Position numbers and translations under genes: made by a program. Shown here in pieces: positions 1 through 14,435 of a DNA stretch of 19,053 nucleotides. The first letter of the stretch is position 1, and each line of letters starts with the position of its first letter. The stretch is from Phoronis ovalis (taxonomy: Eukaryota > Phoronida > Phoronidae). The notes under the pieces were generated by a model. The model saw nothing but the letters and a program-made list of their open reading frames with translations. It did no database searches and was not told the origin of the DNA. The stretch covers positions 1-19,053 of the forward strand of contig JAOXYB010016598.1 in assembly GCA_028565635.1 (NCBI GenBank). The letters run 5' to 3'.

Positions 1-287
1 AGGCTAGGGGTTAGGGTAGGTTAGTAGGTATGGTAAGTATATATGGTGATTTTTTTATATTTCTTGATTTGTATTGTTACAGTTTATGTTACGGTTAAAG
101 CATGTAACGGTGTAACACGTGTTAGCAGTAATATAACACAACACCTACTGAAGCGCGTAACAGTGTGTCTTATATTAAACATTTGATATCGCTTAAAGGT
201 GCATGAGTCGATCTGAGATAATCCTGAATCACTTGTTAGTTTGTTTTAATTAGCCATTATTTGTTGCGTTTATTTGATTTGTTTTAG
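1..287 (+). other. Partial intron of the iGluR gene at the left edge
   Basis: No coding block was found before the acceptor at 286-287. The first 35 bases are rich in degenerate GGTTAG/TAGGG units (GGGGTTAGGGTAGGTTAGTA), loosely resembling the animal telomere repeat, but too few and too irregular to call an array. The rest is AT-rich intron. Confidence 0.7.
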
Positions 288-5805
<5,518 letters not shown>

Positions 5806-6147
5806 CATTTCACTTGTCTTTGGACCGTTATAAATGTGAATGCACAACTTGGCAATGAGAAGAGTAAAGAGTAAGGGCCTGAATGAAAAATTACCGGAAA
5901 TGAAGCTTATTATGTGAAACTTAGATTTTACCATTTAAAATATCATTAATTTTTTTTGAAATTGTTACAAATAACCTACATGTATTATCGGTCTCTGTAA
6001 TGACAGCTGTTGATAAAGAAATGGTCTGTGTAAGGTGGTGACATAAGTTTATTTAATAACAGATATAAATGTATATAAATTTAAAAAAAAATATCAACCA
6101 TTGTGATGCCATAAACGTTTTGACATGATACATGTATAATGGTTTCC

Positions 6148-6177
6148 AATAAAATGTACATTTTACACAGGAATAAA
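6148..6177 (+). terminator. Candidate poly(A) signals of the iGluR gene
   Basis: AATAAA occurs at 6148-6153 and again at 6172-6177, about 340-370 nt after the stop at 5805 on the sense strand. These are the first canonical hexamers in the likely 3' UTR. No transcript evidence is available. Confidence 0.5.
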
Positions 6178-6435
6178 ATATGATAATGGAAAATCTTGGA
6201 ATGCACAATAATAGGTATAACCCGTTCACCAGATAACAAACATGAGCTATATTAAAACATAAATTGATATTTAATTTGTTCACGCATTTTCCATCTATTT
6301 TTTAATCAAAATCTTTTCTTTACAATTCGATAAAGATTATCTTGTTTAATAACTGTATTCACAAAAAATACATTCCTTTACAGTTACACCGTAAAATCAA
6401 ATTGTGCAAGTTTTTTAGATAAACTCCACCTTGAA

Positions 6436-7473
6436 TACGTACGTAAAGTGACCTTCAGATTAAGCTGCAGATTCAACGTAAAGTCAGCTCCAGACTCAGA
6501 TCCACATTCAAAAAAAAAATAATACTAAAATGCTCTAAATGGCAAGTATAAAACAATGATTTTTCACGATATTTTTTGTTTCCACTAATTTCCCCCCACG
6601 ATTATCGTTGAAGTTTCTGAAATATTTTAAACGATTCACCGATTTTGAGCAACAAAATGCAGAAGCAGGAGACATTAGTTATAAAAGAATCTTCATATAC
6701 TCCTGGAATACTCACAAAAAAAGCGAAAAAATATGTTGTCAAGCAACAAGATTGGTCGAACCAATATTGCTCGAAATGTGCGGCCGCAATATTGCTGGGA
6801 ATCTTGTTTCTTGGCAACATATTTTCGCTTTTTTGTGAGTATCCTAGGAGTACATGAAGATTTTTTTATAACTAATGTCTTCTGCTTCTGCATTTTCTTG
6901 CTAAAAATCCGTGAAAATATTCAGATTTGAAATATTTTGAAAATTTGCAGGAAAGACGGTTTTCAATAAAAGCGGGAGTCAGCAAAGGAATACTTTCTGG
7001 TGGAATTTGTGAACATCACCGACTTTACGAAAAAATCACTTTTTAAACATTTTGAACCGAAGACATTTTTTTGATCTCCTGTTCGAGATTCAAATTCAGA
7101 TTCGAAATAAACCAAGTCCTAACGTTGCACCGGTACATTTCGACCAATATTGCTGGAAATCTTGTTGCTTAGCAACATATTTTTTTCGCTTTTTATGAGT
7201 ATTCCAGGAGTATATGCAGATTCTTTTATAACTAATGTCTTCTGCTTCTGCATTTTGTTGCTAAAACCCATGAAAATATTCAGAAAAATCGTTAGAAATA
7301 TGTCAGAACCTTCACCGATAATCGTGGGGAAAAATTAGTGTAAACAAAAAAATCCTGAAAAGTCATTGTTTTTATCAAATACTTGCCATTTAGAGCATTT
7401 TAATTTTTACTTTTTTTGAATTAGAATCTGGAGCTGAATTTACGTTGAATCTGGAGCTCACTTTACGTACGTA
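6436..7473. mobile_element. Foldback (long inverted repeat) transposable element, about 1.04 kb
   Basis: The ends mirror each other: TACGTACGTAAAGTG at 6436-6450 and CACTTTACGTACGTA at 7459-7473, with a possible TA target duplication. The left arm, about 6436-6768, matches the reverse complement of about 7140-7473 over most of its length, including ATGCTCTAAATGGCAAGTAT, CCCCACGATTATCG, CAAAATGCAGAAGCAG and ATTAGTTATAAAAGAATC. A further copy of the inner part, 6785-6925, is inverted relative to the left arm, so the core is present three times. Near the ends a roughly 22-bp unit (GAATCTGGAGCT...TTTACGTT) is repeated in tandem. No transposase is encoded, so it is non-autonomous. Short open frames inside come from the mirrored arms and are not genes. 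It lies between the convergent iGluR and UNC5-like transcription units. Confidence 0.85.
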
Positions 7474-7475
7474 TT

Positions 7476-7481
7476 TTTAAT
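7476..7481 (-). terminator. Candidate poly(A) signal of UNC5-like copy A
   Basis: The - strand reads ATTAAA here, about 60 nt beyond the stop at 7542 and directly at the border of the foldback element; a second ATTAAA is at 7399-7404 inside the element. No AATAAA is nearby. The call is weak because the region is AT-rich. Confidence 0.3.
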
Positions 7482-7541
7482 AAGATCGTTACAGAGTAAA
7501 AACAAAAATGTGTACATTCAAAAATACAACTTTAACCGGGA

Positions 7542-8084
7542 TTAGGGAGTTGTCAGACCAGTCGTATATCCACTATCTGCTGACAAGACTGAAAAGCTTC
7601 GGACAGGTTTGGATTGGTGTGTACACTGGCAGGTGACAGTGCTTGAAGAAGAAGTATTTATTGAGCTAAGGGATTCTGAAGAGGGGTTATTTATTTTATA
7701 GTAGTTATCAAGGTACATCCTTACTATACTTGCCGCATGCAAGTGTTCTATCTTTTCTAAATGCCCATGCAGCTTTTGTAATACATCTTTCGGAGAATCT
7801 TCATGACAGAACGCTTGGAAAAAGGATAACATCGTCTTTGTAACACTTCCACGCGACTTAAACCACCTGAATTCTTCGTGTTCTATACCAATACTGACAG
7901 CAAATCTTCGCAAATGTACGTCGTCTGGATCCAAAATCTTACAGAGCTCCATCATTAAATCATGCGGAATTGCTAAACTCATGGAATTGAAAGCTATGGG
8001 CTCTCGACCTCGAGTTTGAATCATGTGATTAATTACATCAACATCTTCAATCGCAAATAAACTTTGTTGTCTCATTAAATTAAC
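7542..8084 (-). CDS. UNC5-like A exon 6: death domain and C-terminal tail
   Basis: 180 codons plus TAA, from the acceptor ATTTGCAG. The death domain runs from LAIPHDLMMELCKILDP through EEFRWFKSRGSVTKTMLSFF to KIEHLHAASIV, matching the helix pattern of UNC5 death domains. The tail has NNPSSESLSSINTSSSS and a near-terminal ADSGY, both also in copy B. Confidence 0.95.
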   Translation of the reverse strand, partial: VNLMRQQSLFAIEDVDVINHMIQTRGREPIAFNSMSLAIPHDLMMELCKILDPDDVHLRRFAVSIGIEHEEFRWFKSRGSVTKTMLSFFQAFCHEDSPKDVLQKLHGHLEKIEHLHAASIVRMYLDNYYKINNPSSESLSSINTSSSSTVTCQCTHQSKPVRSFSVLSADSGYTTGLTTP

Positions 8085-11000
8085 CTGCAAATAGAAACAT
8101 TAGCATTTTATACTTTATTCGCAATTACGTGCCAGAGAGGCTATAGTAAAACAGTAAGTTAAAGCGAGTTTTATATCCTTTTTACGAACGAATTAAATAC
8201 TACATCAATATTTTTTAAAGCTAAATGTGTCGAAACATTAGTGCTACAGGTGCTATTTTTTAATGTACACATGGTAATGATGCACAAAATAATGAAATAA
8301 AAAATATTGACCTTGCGCTCTTTTTCTCCCCAAGCAGGATTAAGTTGTATCTTGTTACTTGTTCTTTTGCTTTGATAGACTTCTACTATACCATGCGTCC
8401 GCGAGTTATGACTAATAATAAACTCAACATGATCATAGGGATTGGTCAAAACTCGCTCTTTTGCTAATTTCTGCAAAATAAGACATTTTTCAACGAAGGT
8501 TCGTGGAACTGATTTTTATTCCTATATAGGGTCAATTATGAATGACCGCGTACAGTTTCCTGAAATGCAGAATGATTCCCACTGCAGCTTATCAAATTTA
8601 AAACAAGTGCTTTCATCGAATTTTACGTTTAAAACTATACTTCAGATTCATCTTTATCAGCCTTCTTAAAAAATATTATTTTTACCTGAAAAGAGTAATC
8701 CTTCCTCCTAAGTTCATCCGTAAGTTCGACCTTTAATGCAAATTTCAAAGATCCACACTGAGCACTAAATTGGAAAGTGCGTGGTTGTGTTGCTGGAAAA
8801 CCTGCGTCACGTAATAAGATTTTCTGAAAAAATGTAAAGAGGAACAAGACTAAAAAGCGATTTCACTTAACATGGAAAATATACGTACTCACACAGCAAA
8901 CTGAAGAAAATAGTTTTAATTAACAGTAGCTAATATAAAAAAATATAGCGTTTAATCTATTAAATAAGAATCATTGTTTTAAATGAGGTAACCAATTCCT
9001 GAGTATATCTAAATTAAATCTTTTACGCGCAAAATATAATGAACATGTGCGTGACACTAGACGCCGTCTTGAAAAGCCGAAGTAATAAAAAAATACTTAC
9101 GTTCATCGTTCCTTCTGTTTCTGCAAAATATACCCTCAATTTAATAATTTCATCACACGGTTCAGCAATACAGCACAGATGTAGGTTTTTTGCCGGCTCT
9201 CTTGGGCCACTAGGACTAGAGCTGCTAGATGAAAGTTTTCTAACCATTTTGTAAAAAATGTTTTCTTTTTTGACTGGCATGTCCAACGACTTAGACCTTA
9301 CACTTCCGTCGGAGCCACTGCTATTGCTAGCAACATCAACATTGTTAGGTTTTTGAATAGTTGGACATGCACACGCTCCATCATGAAAACAAATAACTGA
9401 TGAATGTGCCGAGGGTATGCTTGTGCAAGTGCTTTCAGAGACGTCATCTGCTGCAACTGCCGTATTCTCATCAATGCTGACAGTGTCCGGATCGACTGGG
9501 TCCACTTCGCCTACAAGCTTAACACGACTGAAATGATCCAAGGACATAATCACCCGATCATTGCTTATGTTACATAATGTCTCTTTGTATGTAAATTCTC
9601 TCCAATGATCGTCATTTCCTTCCTGAATCACGGGTCTTAGAGACCTGGGCATGTATCTATTTTCAAGTATGGCACTATGTTGAAAAGACAGTAGAACTGG
9701 ACAATCAAATTTTGTACCATCGGGTCCTAAATTAATTACTGGACTATAAGTTATCTGACCTTTCTTGTTATGATTCGAATCAGAGTTCACAGAAAAGTAC
9801 AGAATAGTCTTTTTCCTCACTGCTCCCGTTGGAATTAAAAGTTGGGTGGACCTATCCGGCAAATGAAGTGTGCCGCCTTTGTGATCAAACAATCCTATAG
9901 CGAAACTCATAGTGGCGAATATGCATTGCTCACCCCTTTTATCAGTAAATATGGATGGATTTTTAATGAATGATGCGACAAGTACTTGTAACTCTGAATC
10001 ACTGTAGCTAGCGGAGTCGTAATTTCCTGACTGTCTGTATGTTGAAGGCAGTGATAGGACACGCAATTCATCTCGTTTTTGTAAACCTGCTTTGTGACCA
10101 TCATGGATGCCTGGTTGCAGACTTTGAGTCTTCAGTATGTCAGTTTGTTCACTTACACCAATAGCAGAATCTAAAGATTCGAAACTTTTCTTTGAGTTTA
10201 AACTCCGGTTACTTTTAGTTAAATTTCGACTGCCATCAAATCCGCTGTCTGTTGACATTGTTCTGTTAGTAAAGGAATCGTTTTTGTTCTGCCACTTGTC
10301 TTTCCAGTCCGGACAGGATGCTCGTACTTCGTCATTGTCAACGAACTGTATTCGCTTTTTCGACAGATTAGTGTACGTGGGAACACTGAGGGAGGATACC
10401 CCACCATCGTTAACCTCGACTTTCGATGTATAACCTGCTGGATTTGAACTAAATTCCCTTGTCGATCCAAGGGAACAAATTGATGAACTCTCTTGCTCTA
10501 TGAGGTTAGTATAGTTGCCAGATATTTGGCTAAGTCTATTTTGAGGACCAGACATATTCTCGTAAGCGATGGCGGTTGAGGGATTATGCTTTGTTTCCAG
10601 CGCAAGGGCATCGTCTTCTCGTTTCTAAAGAAAACAATATTGTCGTTTACACGTCTGAGCATCAAATGCATTTTAAAATATCGATAAATATTATATAGCG
10701 AAGTTTATATTGCTAATATTATATTATGCTATGTTAATTTTTTATATTGTTAAGAAAAACTGATATAAATGAATTTACCTTAAGTCGTCTTCTCCTAATT
10801 TGAACAGCGAAAATTGCAGCTACTATTACAACACCAACAACACCAGCCACAACGCTTGATGTAATCACCAGTCGATCTTGTTCTTGTCGAGCTACTACTT
10901 CACTCCAATTTTCAGTAGTGATAATCTCTGTCACTGAATTATTTTGTCCGTGAACGAAACATTGGAGCTAGAAATGCCATCGTAAGAAATGAAATGTACT

Positions 11001-11903
11001 TGTATTAATTAAGTGTCTACATTTATTTTTACAGTTTTAGAAGGAATTTTTTGATTTTCTAAAATTACTGTAAACTTCGATTTTTTATACATTCATGAAA
11101 TGAACTGTATTATGAACTAATTTTCAAGCAAGAGTCAAAACTGTTGAGATACATGGAAGAATATACGGAGACGCAATGTGTAGAAACTAATTCATCTGTC
11201 GATTAGGACTAAGATAAGTATAACACTGTTATATCGGATTTGGCACAGAAATCAAACAAACATACTGTATGTAATGTTTTTAAACTATTTACTGTACTTT
11301 GTATAAAAATATGCAAATAAAATATAAAAATAAGTACAAGCAACATTTTTTTTGATTTAACAAAGTTGTTTAAAATGCACCCTACTACAGTTAGTGTATA
11401 AACAGATAGAGGGACTAAAAATATAATAAAAATAATGTTAATAATATAAAATGTTTACAATTATATTATTAATAAGTGCAATGTACTTATAAATATATAT
11501 AAATAGTCCATAGCTTAGCAAGATATTTCACATTTTCTTTTGTTGTTACATGTAATGAATAAACTGCCAGTCATGCTGAATGGGACAACCTGGATCTAAT
11601 TACAATAACAATAATAACATCTTATTATGTACATTTTACTATAATTCCTGAATGCATTATTATGACCTTACATAGCATATGTAGGGTCATGTACTCATGT
11701 TAAGGGTTTAATATATAGCACATTAATATTCACGGTGACCAACGCCCGAACCAAGACTATCCTGTTATAAGCAAGAACGACATAAATCATACTGCTAAAA
11801 ATGCGTTATCTGTTATCCGCTTTGACTTTTATAAAAAGGCTAAAAATATGACGTCACTTACCGCGACGAAGATGAGTAATGACACTTTCCAGTGATCAGC
11901 CAT
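7542..11903 (-). CDS. UNC5-like membrane protein with ZU5-UPA-death domains, copy A (6 exons, 864 aa)
   Basis: Complement of join 7542-8084, 8312-8470, 8686-8823, 9101-10624, 10779-10967, 11862-11903; all introns are GT-AG and phase 0. Start ATGGCTGAT at 11903 sits in AACATGG and gives a signal peptide (MADHWKVSLLIFVALQCFVHG, probable cleavage after residue 21). Then come an ectodomain of only about 25 residues with two N-glycosylation sequons (N23, N34), one helix 47-71, the stop-transfer RRRR 72-75, a Ser/Tyr-rich linker 78-310, ZU5 311-450, a Cys-containing insertion 451-555, UPA about 556-700, a death domain about 724-805 and a Ser-rich tail. This cytoplasmic order is that of UNC5 netrin receptors and UNC5CL, but Ig and thrombospondin domains are absent. 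UNC5 death domains signal in apoptosis; UNC5CL acts in NF-kB signalling; which applies here is unknown. It is a tandem paralogue of the gene at 13911-17759. Confidence 0.93.
8312..8470 (-). CDS. UNC5-like A exon 5: UPA part 2
   Basis: 53 codons from the acceptor TTTTGCAG to the donor AAG|GTCAAT (a weak but valid GT donor, matched by AAG|GTATTT in copy B). It contains NPYDHVEFIISH and SKRTSNKIQLNPAWGEKERK; 39 of 53 residues are identical to copy B. Confidence 0.92.
8686..8823 (-). CDS. UNC5-like A exon 4: UPA part 1
   Basis: 46 codons from the acceptor TTTTTCAG to the donor CAG|GTAAAA: KILLRDAGFPATQPRTFQFS, AQCGSLKFALKVELTDELRR, KDYSFQ. The phase fits exons 3 and 5 and it aligns with exon 4 of copy B, which lacks four residues (VELT region). 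Confidence 0.9.
9101..10624 (-). CDS. UNC5-like A exon 3: linker, ZU5, insertion, start of UPA
   Basis: A 1524-nt exon of 508 codons from the acceptor TTCTTTAG to the donor AAC|GTAAGT. The ZU5 core reads GGTLHLPDRSTQLLIPTGAV, later SPVINLGPDGTKFDCPVLLS and HFSRVKLVGE. The linker has YENM, NYTNL, TYTNL, DSGF and LDSAIG. After ZU5 come HDGACACP and KNLHLCCIAEPCDEIIKLRV, where UPA begins. Confidence 0.95.
10779..10967 (-). CDS. UNC5-like A exon 2: short ectodomain and membrane helix
   Basis: 63 codons between the acceptor TTTCTAG and the donor AAG|GTAAAT. It encodes LQCFVHGQNNSVTEIITTEN, then WSEVVARQEQDR, the helix LVITSSVVAGVVGVVIVAAI with FAVQI, and RRRRLK. The helix carries a GVVG small-residue motif that copy B lacks. 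Confidence 0.92.
11849..11856. promoter_or_regulatory. Perfect CRE palindrome in intron 1 of copy A
   Basis: TGACGTCA begins within the donor GTAAGTGACGTCATA, 48 bases downstream of the start codon. The same 15 bases start intron 1 of copy B, while the next intron bases differ. It is a possible CREB/ATF site close to the gene start. Confidence 0.5.
11862..11903 (-). CDS. UNC5-like A exon 1: start and signal peptide
   Basis: 14 codons, MADHWKVSLLIFVA, followed by the donor GCG|GTAAGT. The start is supported by the same GTAACAGGTA-n-CAA-n-ATGGCTGAT context in copy B and by the hydrophobic segment that continues into exon 2, so an intron interrupts the signal peptide core. Confidence 0.85.
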
Positions 11904-12043
11904 GTTGTTACCTGTTACTGTCTTAAGTCAAATAGATCTCCCTGTAATTAAACGTCATTAATTAAGAATATGCTGTATAACTTATAAATCTATTTTAATT
12001 ACGTGCACGAAAAGTAATACAAAGGGAAACCCAACAAGGCCAA

Positions 12044-12347
12044 AAATATTATGTTCGTAATATTTTTGACGTTCTTTCAAGCAATAATGGATTGATGTGA
12101 ATAATTTTAATCAATCAAACATATCACACCTTGCCATACACGTGCTAAACAATGCTGCGAAGTTGTAATGAACAATGTTCTTTCACGTACCTCACATTTG
12201 TGATTAAAACTTCAGATAGCATAACATAATCGAAGAAAGCACCTTGACTGTTAACAGGTAGCTACAACACCTGTATTAGTATCCATTAGGCTACCTGACC
12301 TAATTCTGTAGCCTCGTTTCAGATATATTTCTATATTTAGACATGAT
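12044..12347 (-). promoter_or_regulatory. Duplicated upstream region of copy A (putative promoter or 5' UTR)
   Basis: Blocks shared with the region upstream of copy B: 12044-12060 (16/17 with 17927-17943), 12250-12266 (15/17 with 18106-18122), 12307-12318 (12/12 with 18157-18168) and 12330-12347 (18/18 with 18181-18198). The last block is 427 bases upstream of the ATG in A and 422 in B. On the gene strand it reads ATCATGTCTAAATATAGA, with a TATA-like core. No frame is open in both copies, so it is probably regulatory. Just inside lies a hairpin, 12041-12068 (11-bp stem, 6-base loop), not kept in B. Confidence 0.5.
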
Positions 12348-12480
12348 GCACTACTTGTGAAAGCTGAAATTCGTCCATTGGTCCCTCGTTGTTAATGAGA
12401 AAATAAAATTGAACTATTGTTTTAATTCACTGTTATTAAGTAATTACAAATATCACTAAATTTTTTTTGTGGGGTGAGAA

Positions 12481-12537
12481 AGCATTTCCAGCTCTCATAT
12501 CTGCATATAATAGGCAGAACTGAGAACTGGAAATGCT
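12481..12537. repeat. Strong imperfect hairpin, 57 nt
   Basis: AGCATTTCCAG pairs with CTGGAAATGCT (11 bp); after one mismatch TCTCA pairs with TGAGA, and after a 2x2 bulge TCTGC pairs with GCAGA, leaving a 9-base loop: 21 pairs in 57 nt. It lies between the two UNC5-like genes, next to a second inverted-repeat element. It could be a transposon end or a small hairpin RNA; no further evidence is available. Confidence 0.6.
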
Positions 12538-12549
12538 ACAATAACCGGC

Positions 12550-12990
12550 TATAAGATTAATCCTAATAACCGGGCCTAATAATAGGCCCAATACTGACGT
12601 ATTGGTCCTAACACTTTCCTATTAAAAAACTATCGTCTTTCGAAATTAACAAAAATAATGAAAATTCTCATACAGCGATGCTCGGATGAGTTTGTTATAA
12701 ACAATATACAAGGTATAAAAAATACTAAGCGAAATATCGTCTCCAGTGCGTCTGCATTGATTTCCCCTGATTTTTAACTATCTGACTTGTTTACACGTGT
12801 AGATTTGGAATTTTTTAACTTGATATATAATAACGAACTAAGACATTCGTAATATTGCTGTATCAATAATTTCATCGTATGGGTGAGTTTCTATTCAATT
12901 CGAAAGACGATAGCTATTGAATAGGAAACAGTGACCAATACGTCAGATATTGGGCCTATTAGTAGGACTACTATAAGTTAATCTCTATAA
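12550..12990. mobile_element. Inverted-repeat element between the UNC5-like copies
   Basis: The arm 12550-12646 is mirrored at 12893-12990. AATAGGCCCAATA-CTGACGTATTGGT at 12581-12606 matches the reverse complement of ACCAATACGTCAGATATTGGGCCTATT at 12934-12960, and CTATCGTCTTTCGAA matches TTCGAAAGACGATAG. About 245 bp of AT-rich unique sequence lies between the arms and no ORF is present. Probably a MITE or foldback relic; the exact ends are unclear. Confidence 0.65.
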
Positions 12991-13910
12991 CTATTTTAAC
13001 TAAAAAAAGTAAATCTAGTAACGAGAATATTATTGCATACTTCAATGAAAAACAGTGCTTGTAAGAAGTAGGCTCATTATTTTCTGAAAGTTTGCTACCC
13101 TTGTATACGCTGAACAACAGACAGAAAAAAATTAAACTGGCAAAACAATTAGATTTAATGCAATTATGAACCCCGTTGAGCAGATGCCTGGTATGACAGA
13201 AGTCGATATATAATTATCATGACATATCTAGTTTTAAAATGTGATACAATCTTTTGAAATTTAACACTATTAATCTGCTTAAGAGAAGTTAATTATTGTA
13301 AGTTAAATCATACTTCTATTTACTAGATATTTTTCTGAAAACATCTTTTTATTAATAAAAGCATATAAAAATAACAGTAATTTCCTAAAAAGCACAACAG
13401 AAAATATAAAATAGGGAAACAATACTTAACATCTGGGACAATGTGTATTTTACAGAACATTTAGTGCGACAAACTTTGCATGGAATGTATCTCGGAATGC
13501 GTTGGTTGCTCGAATAAATGCAATCAACCTTTTACAATGTACGGATACTTTTTACATGTTACATACCTACGTATTAAATTTAACATATTTAAACAAACTT
13601 GTTTGACCACATTTTTTAAAACAGTGTTTCTCATAATGATTATTATAATATTATATTCCACTAAAGTTACACTGACTGTAAAACACAAACTGAACTACTA
13701 CATAATATCTTAGTTAACAGAATTTAGATAATTCAGTTTTATGTAACATATGTAAAACTGGAAAATAAATATACATGCATATATACGTATTCAGGGTAGC
13801 TATAGAAGTAAACTCAATATCATTTTCAAGCAAGTTTACAATAGAATAATTTAGAAACTGAGACGACTTGAAACTTCAGTGACATGAAACTACTGATGAC
13901 TTGATGGCTG
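12991..13910. other. Intergenic stretch downstream of copy B
   Basis: AT-rich sequence from the inverted-repeat element to the stop codon of copy B. It should hold the 3' UTR of copy B, but no AATAAA is seen on the - strand close to the stop; the nearest reads from TTTATT at about 13348. The short + strand open frame at 13480-13713 has no recognisable feature. Confidence 0.55.
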
Positions 13911-14435
13911 TCATGGACTTGGTACGTATCCACTATCAGCTATTGATATACTACGATCTGTTTTCATTTGTCCCATGCCCAAGCACGTGACACTGCTTGA
14001 GGAAGTGTTAATTGAGCAAAGTGATTCCGATGAAGGATTATTTACTCTGTAGTATTGATTTAGGCACTCCTTTACCACACCTGCCGCTTGCAAATGTTCT
14101 ATCTTCTCTAAATGCCCAAGCAGTTTTTGTAGCAAGTCCTTCGGAGATTCTTTATGATAGTACGCTTGAAAAAATGATAACATCGTTTTTGTGACACTGC
14201 CGCGCGATTTAAACCACCTAAATTCTCCGTGGTCTATGCCAATTATGTCAGCTAATTTTCGCAAATATAAGTCATCTGGATCCAGGATCTTGCAAAGCTC
14301 CATCATTAAGTCAACGGGAATTGGTAAACTTACAGATTTGAAAGCTATTGGCTCTTGACCTCGACACCGAATCATGTGATTAATTATATCTATATCTTGA
14401 ATAGCAAACACACTCTGTTGTCTCATCAAATTTGC
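13911..14435 (-). CDS. UNC5-like B exon 6: death domain and C-terminal tail
   Basis: 174 codons plus TGA from the acceptor CTTGCAG. The death domain spans LPIPVDLMMELCKILDP to KIEHLQAAGVV with the segment FRWFKSRGSVTKTMLSFFQA identical to copy A. The tail keeps NNPSSESL-SINTSSSS and ends IADSGYVPSP, six residues shorter than A. Confidence 0.95.
   Translation of the reverse strand, partial: ANLMRQQSVFAIQDIDIINHMIRCRGQEPIAFKSVSLPIPVDLMMELCKILDPDDLYLRKLADIIGIDHGEFRWFKSRGSVTKTMLSFFQAYYHKESPKDLLQKLLGHLEKIEHLQAAGVVKECLNQYYRVNNPSSESLCSINTSSSSVTCLGMGQMKTDRSISIADSGYVPSP

Noticed and set aside
1-35. Telomere-like GGTTAG/TAGGG units
   Set aside because: Only a few irregular units within an intron; no true TTAGGG array.
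6602-6930. Overlapping open frames of 65-76 codons on both strands
   Set aside because: They are produced by the mirrored arms of the foldback element; the same peptide appears on both strands because the DNA is palindromic. No start context or homology.
10137-10433. 98-codon open frame opposite the copy A linker
   Set aside because: Shadow of the long - strand exon 3; the equivalent antisense frame is not kept in copy B.
13480-13713. 77-codon hydrophobic open frame on the + strand
   Set aside because: AT-rich sequence yields Phe/Ile/Leu-rich frames by chance; no domain and no neighbouring exons.
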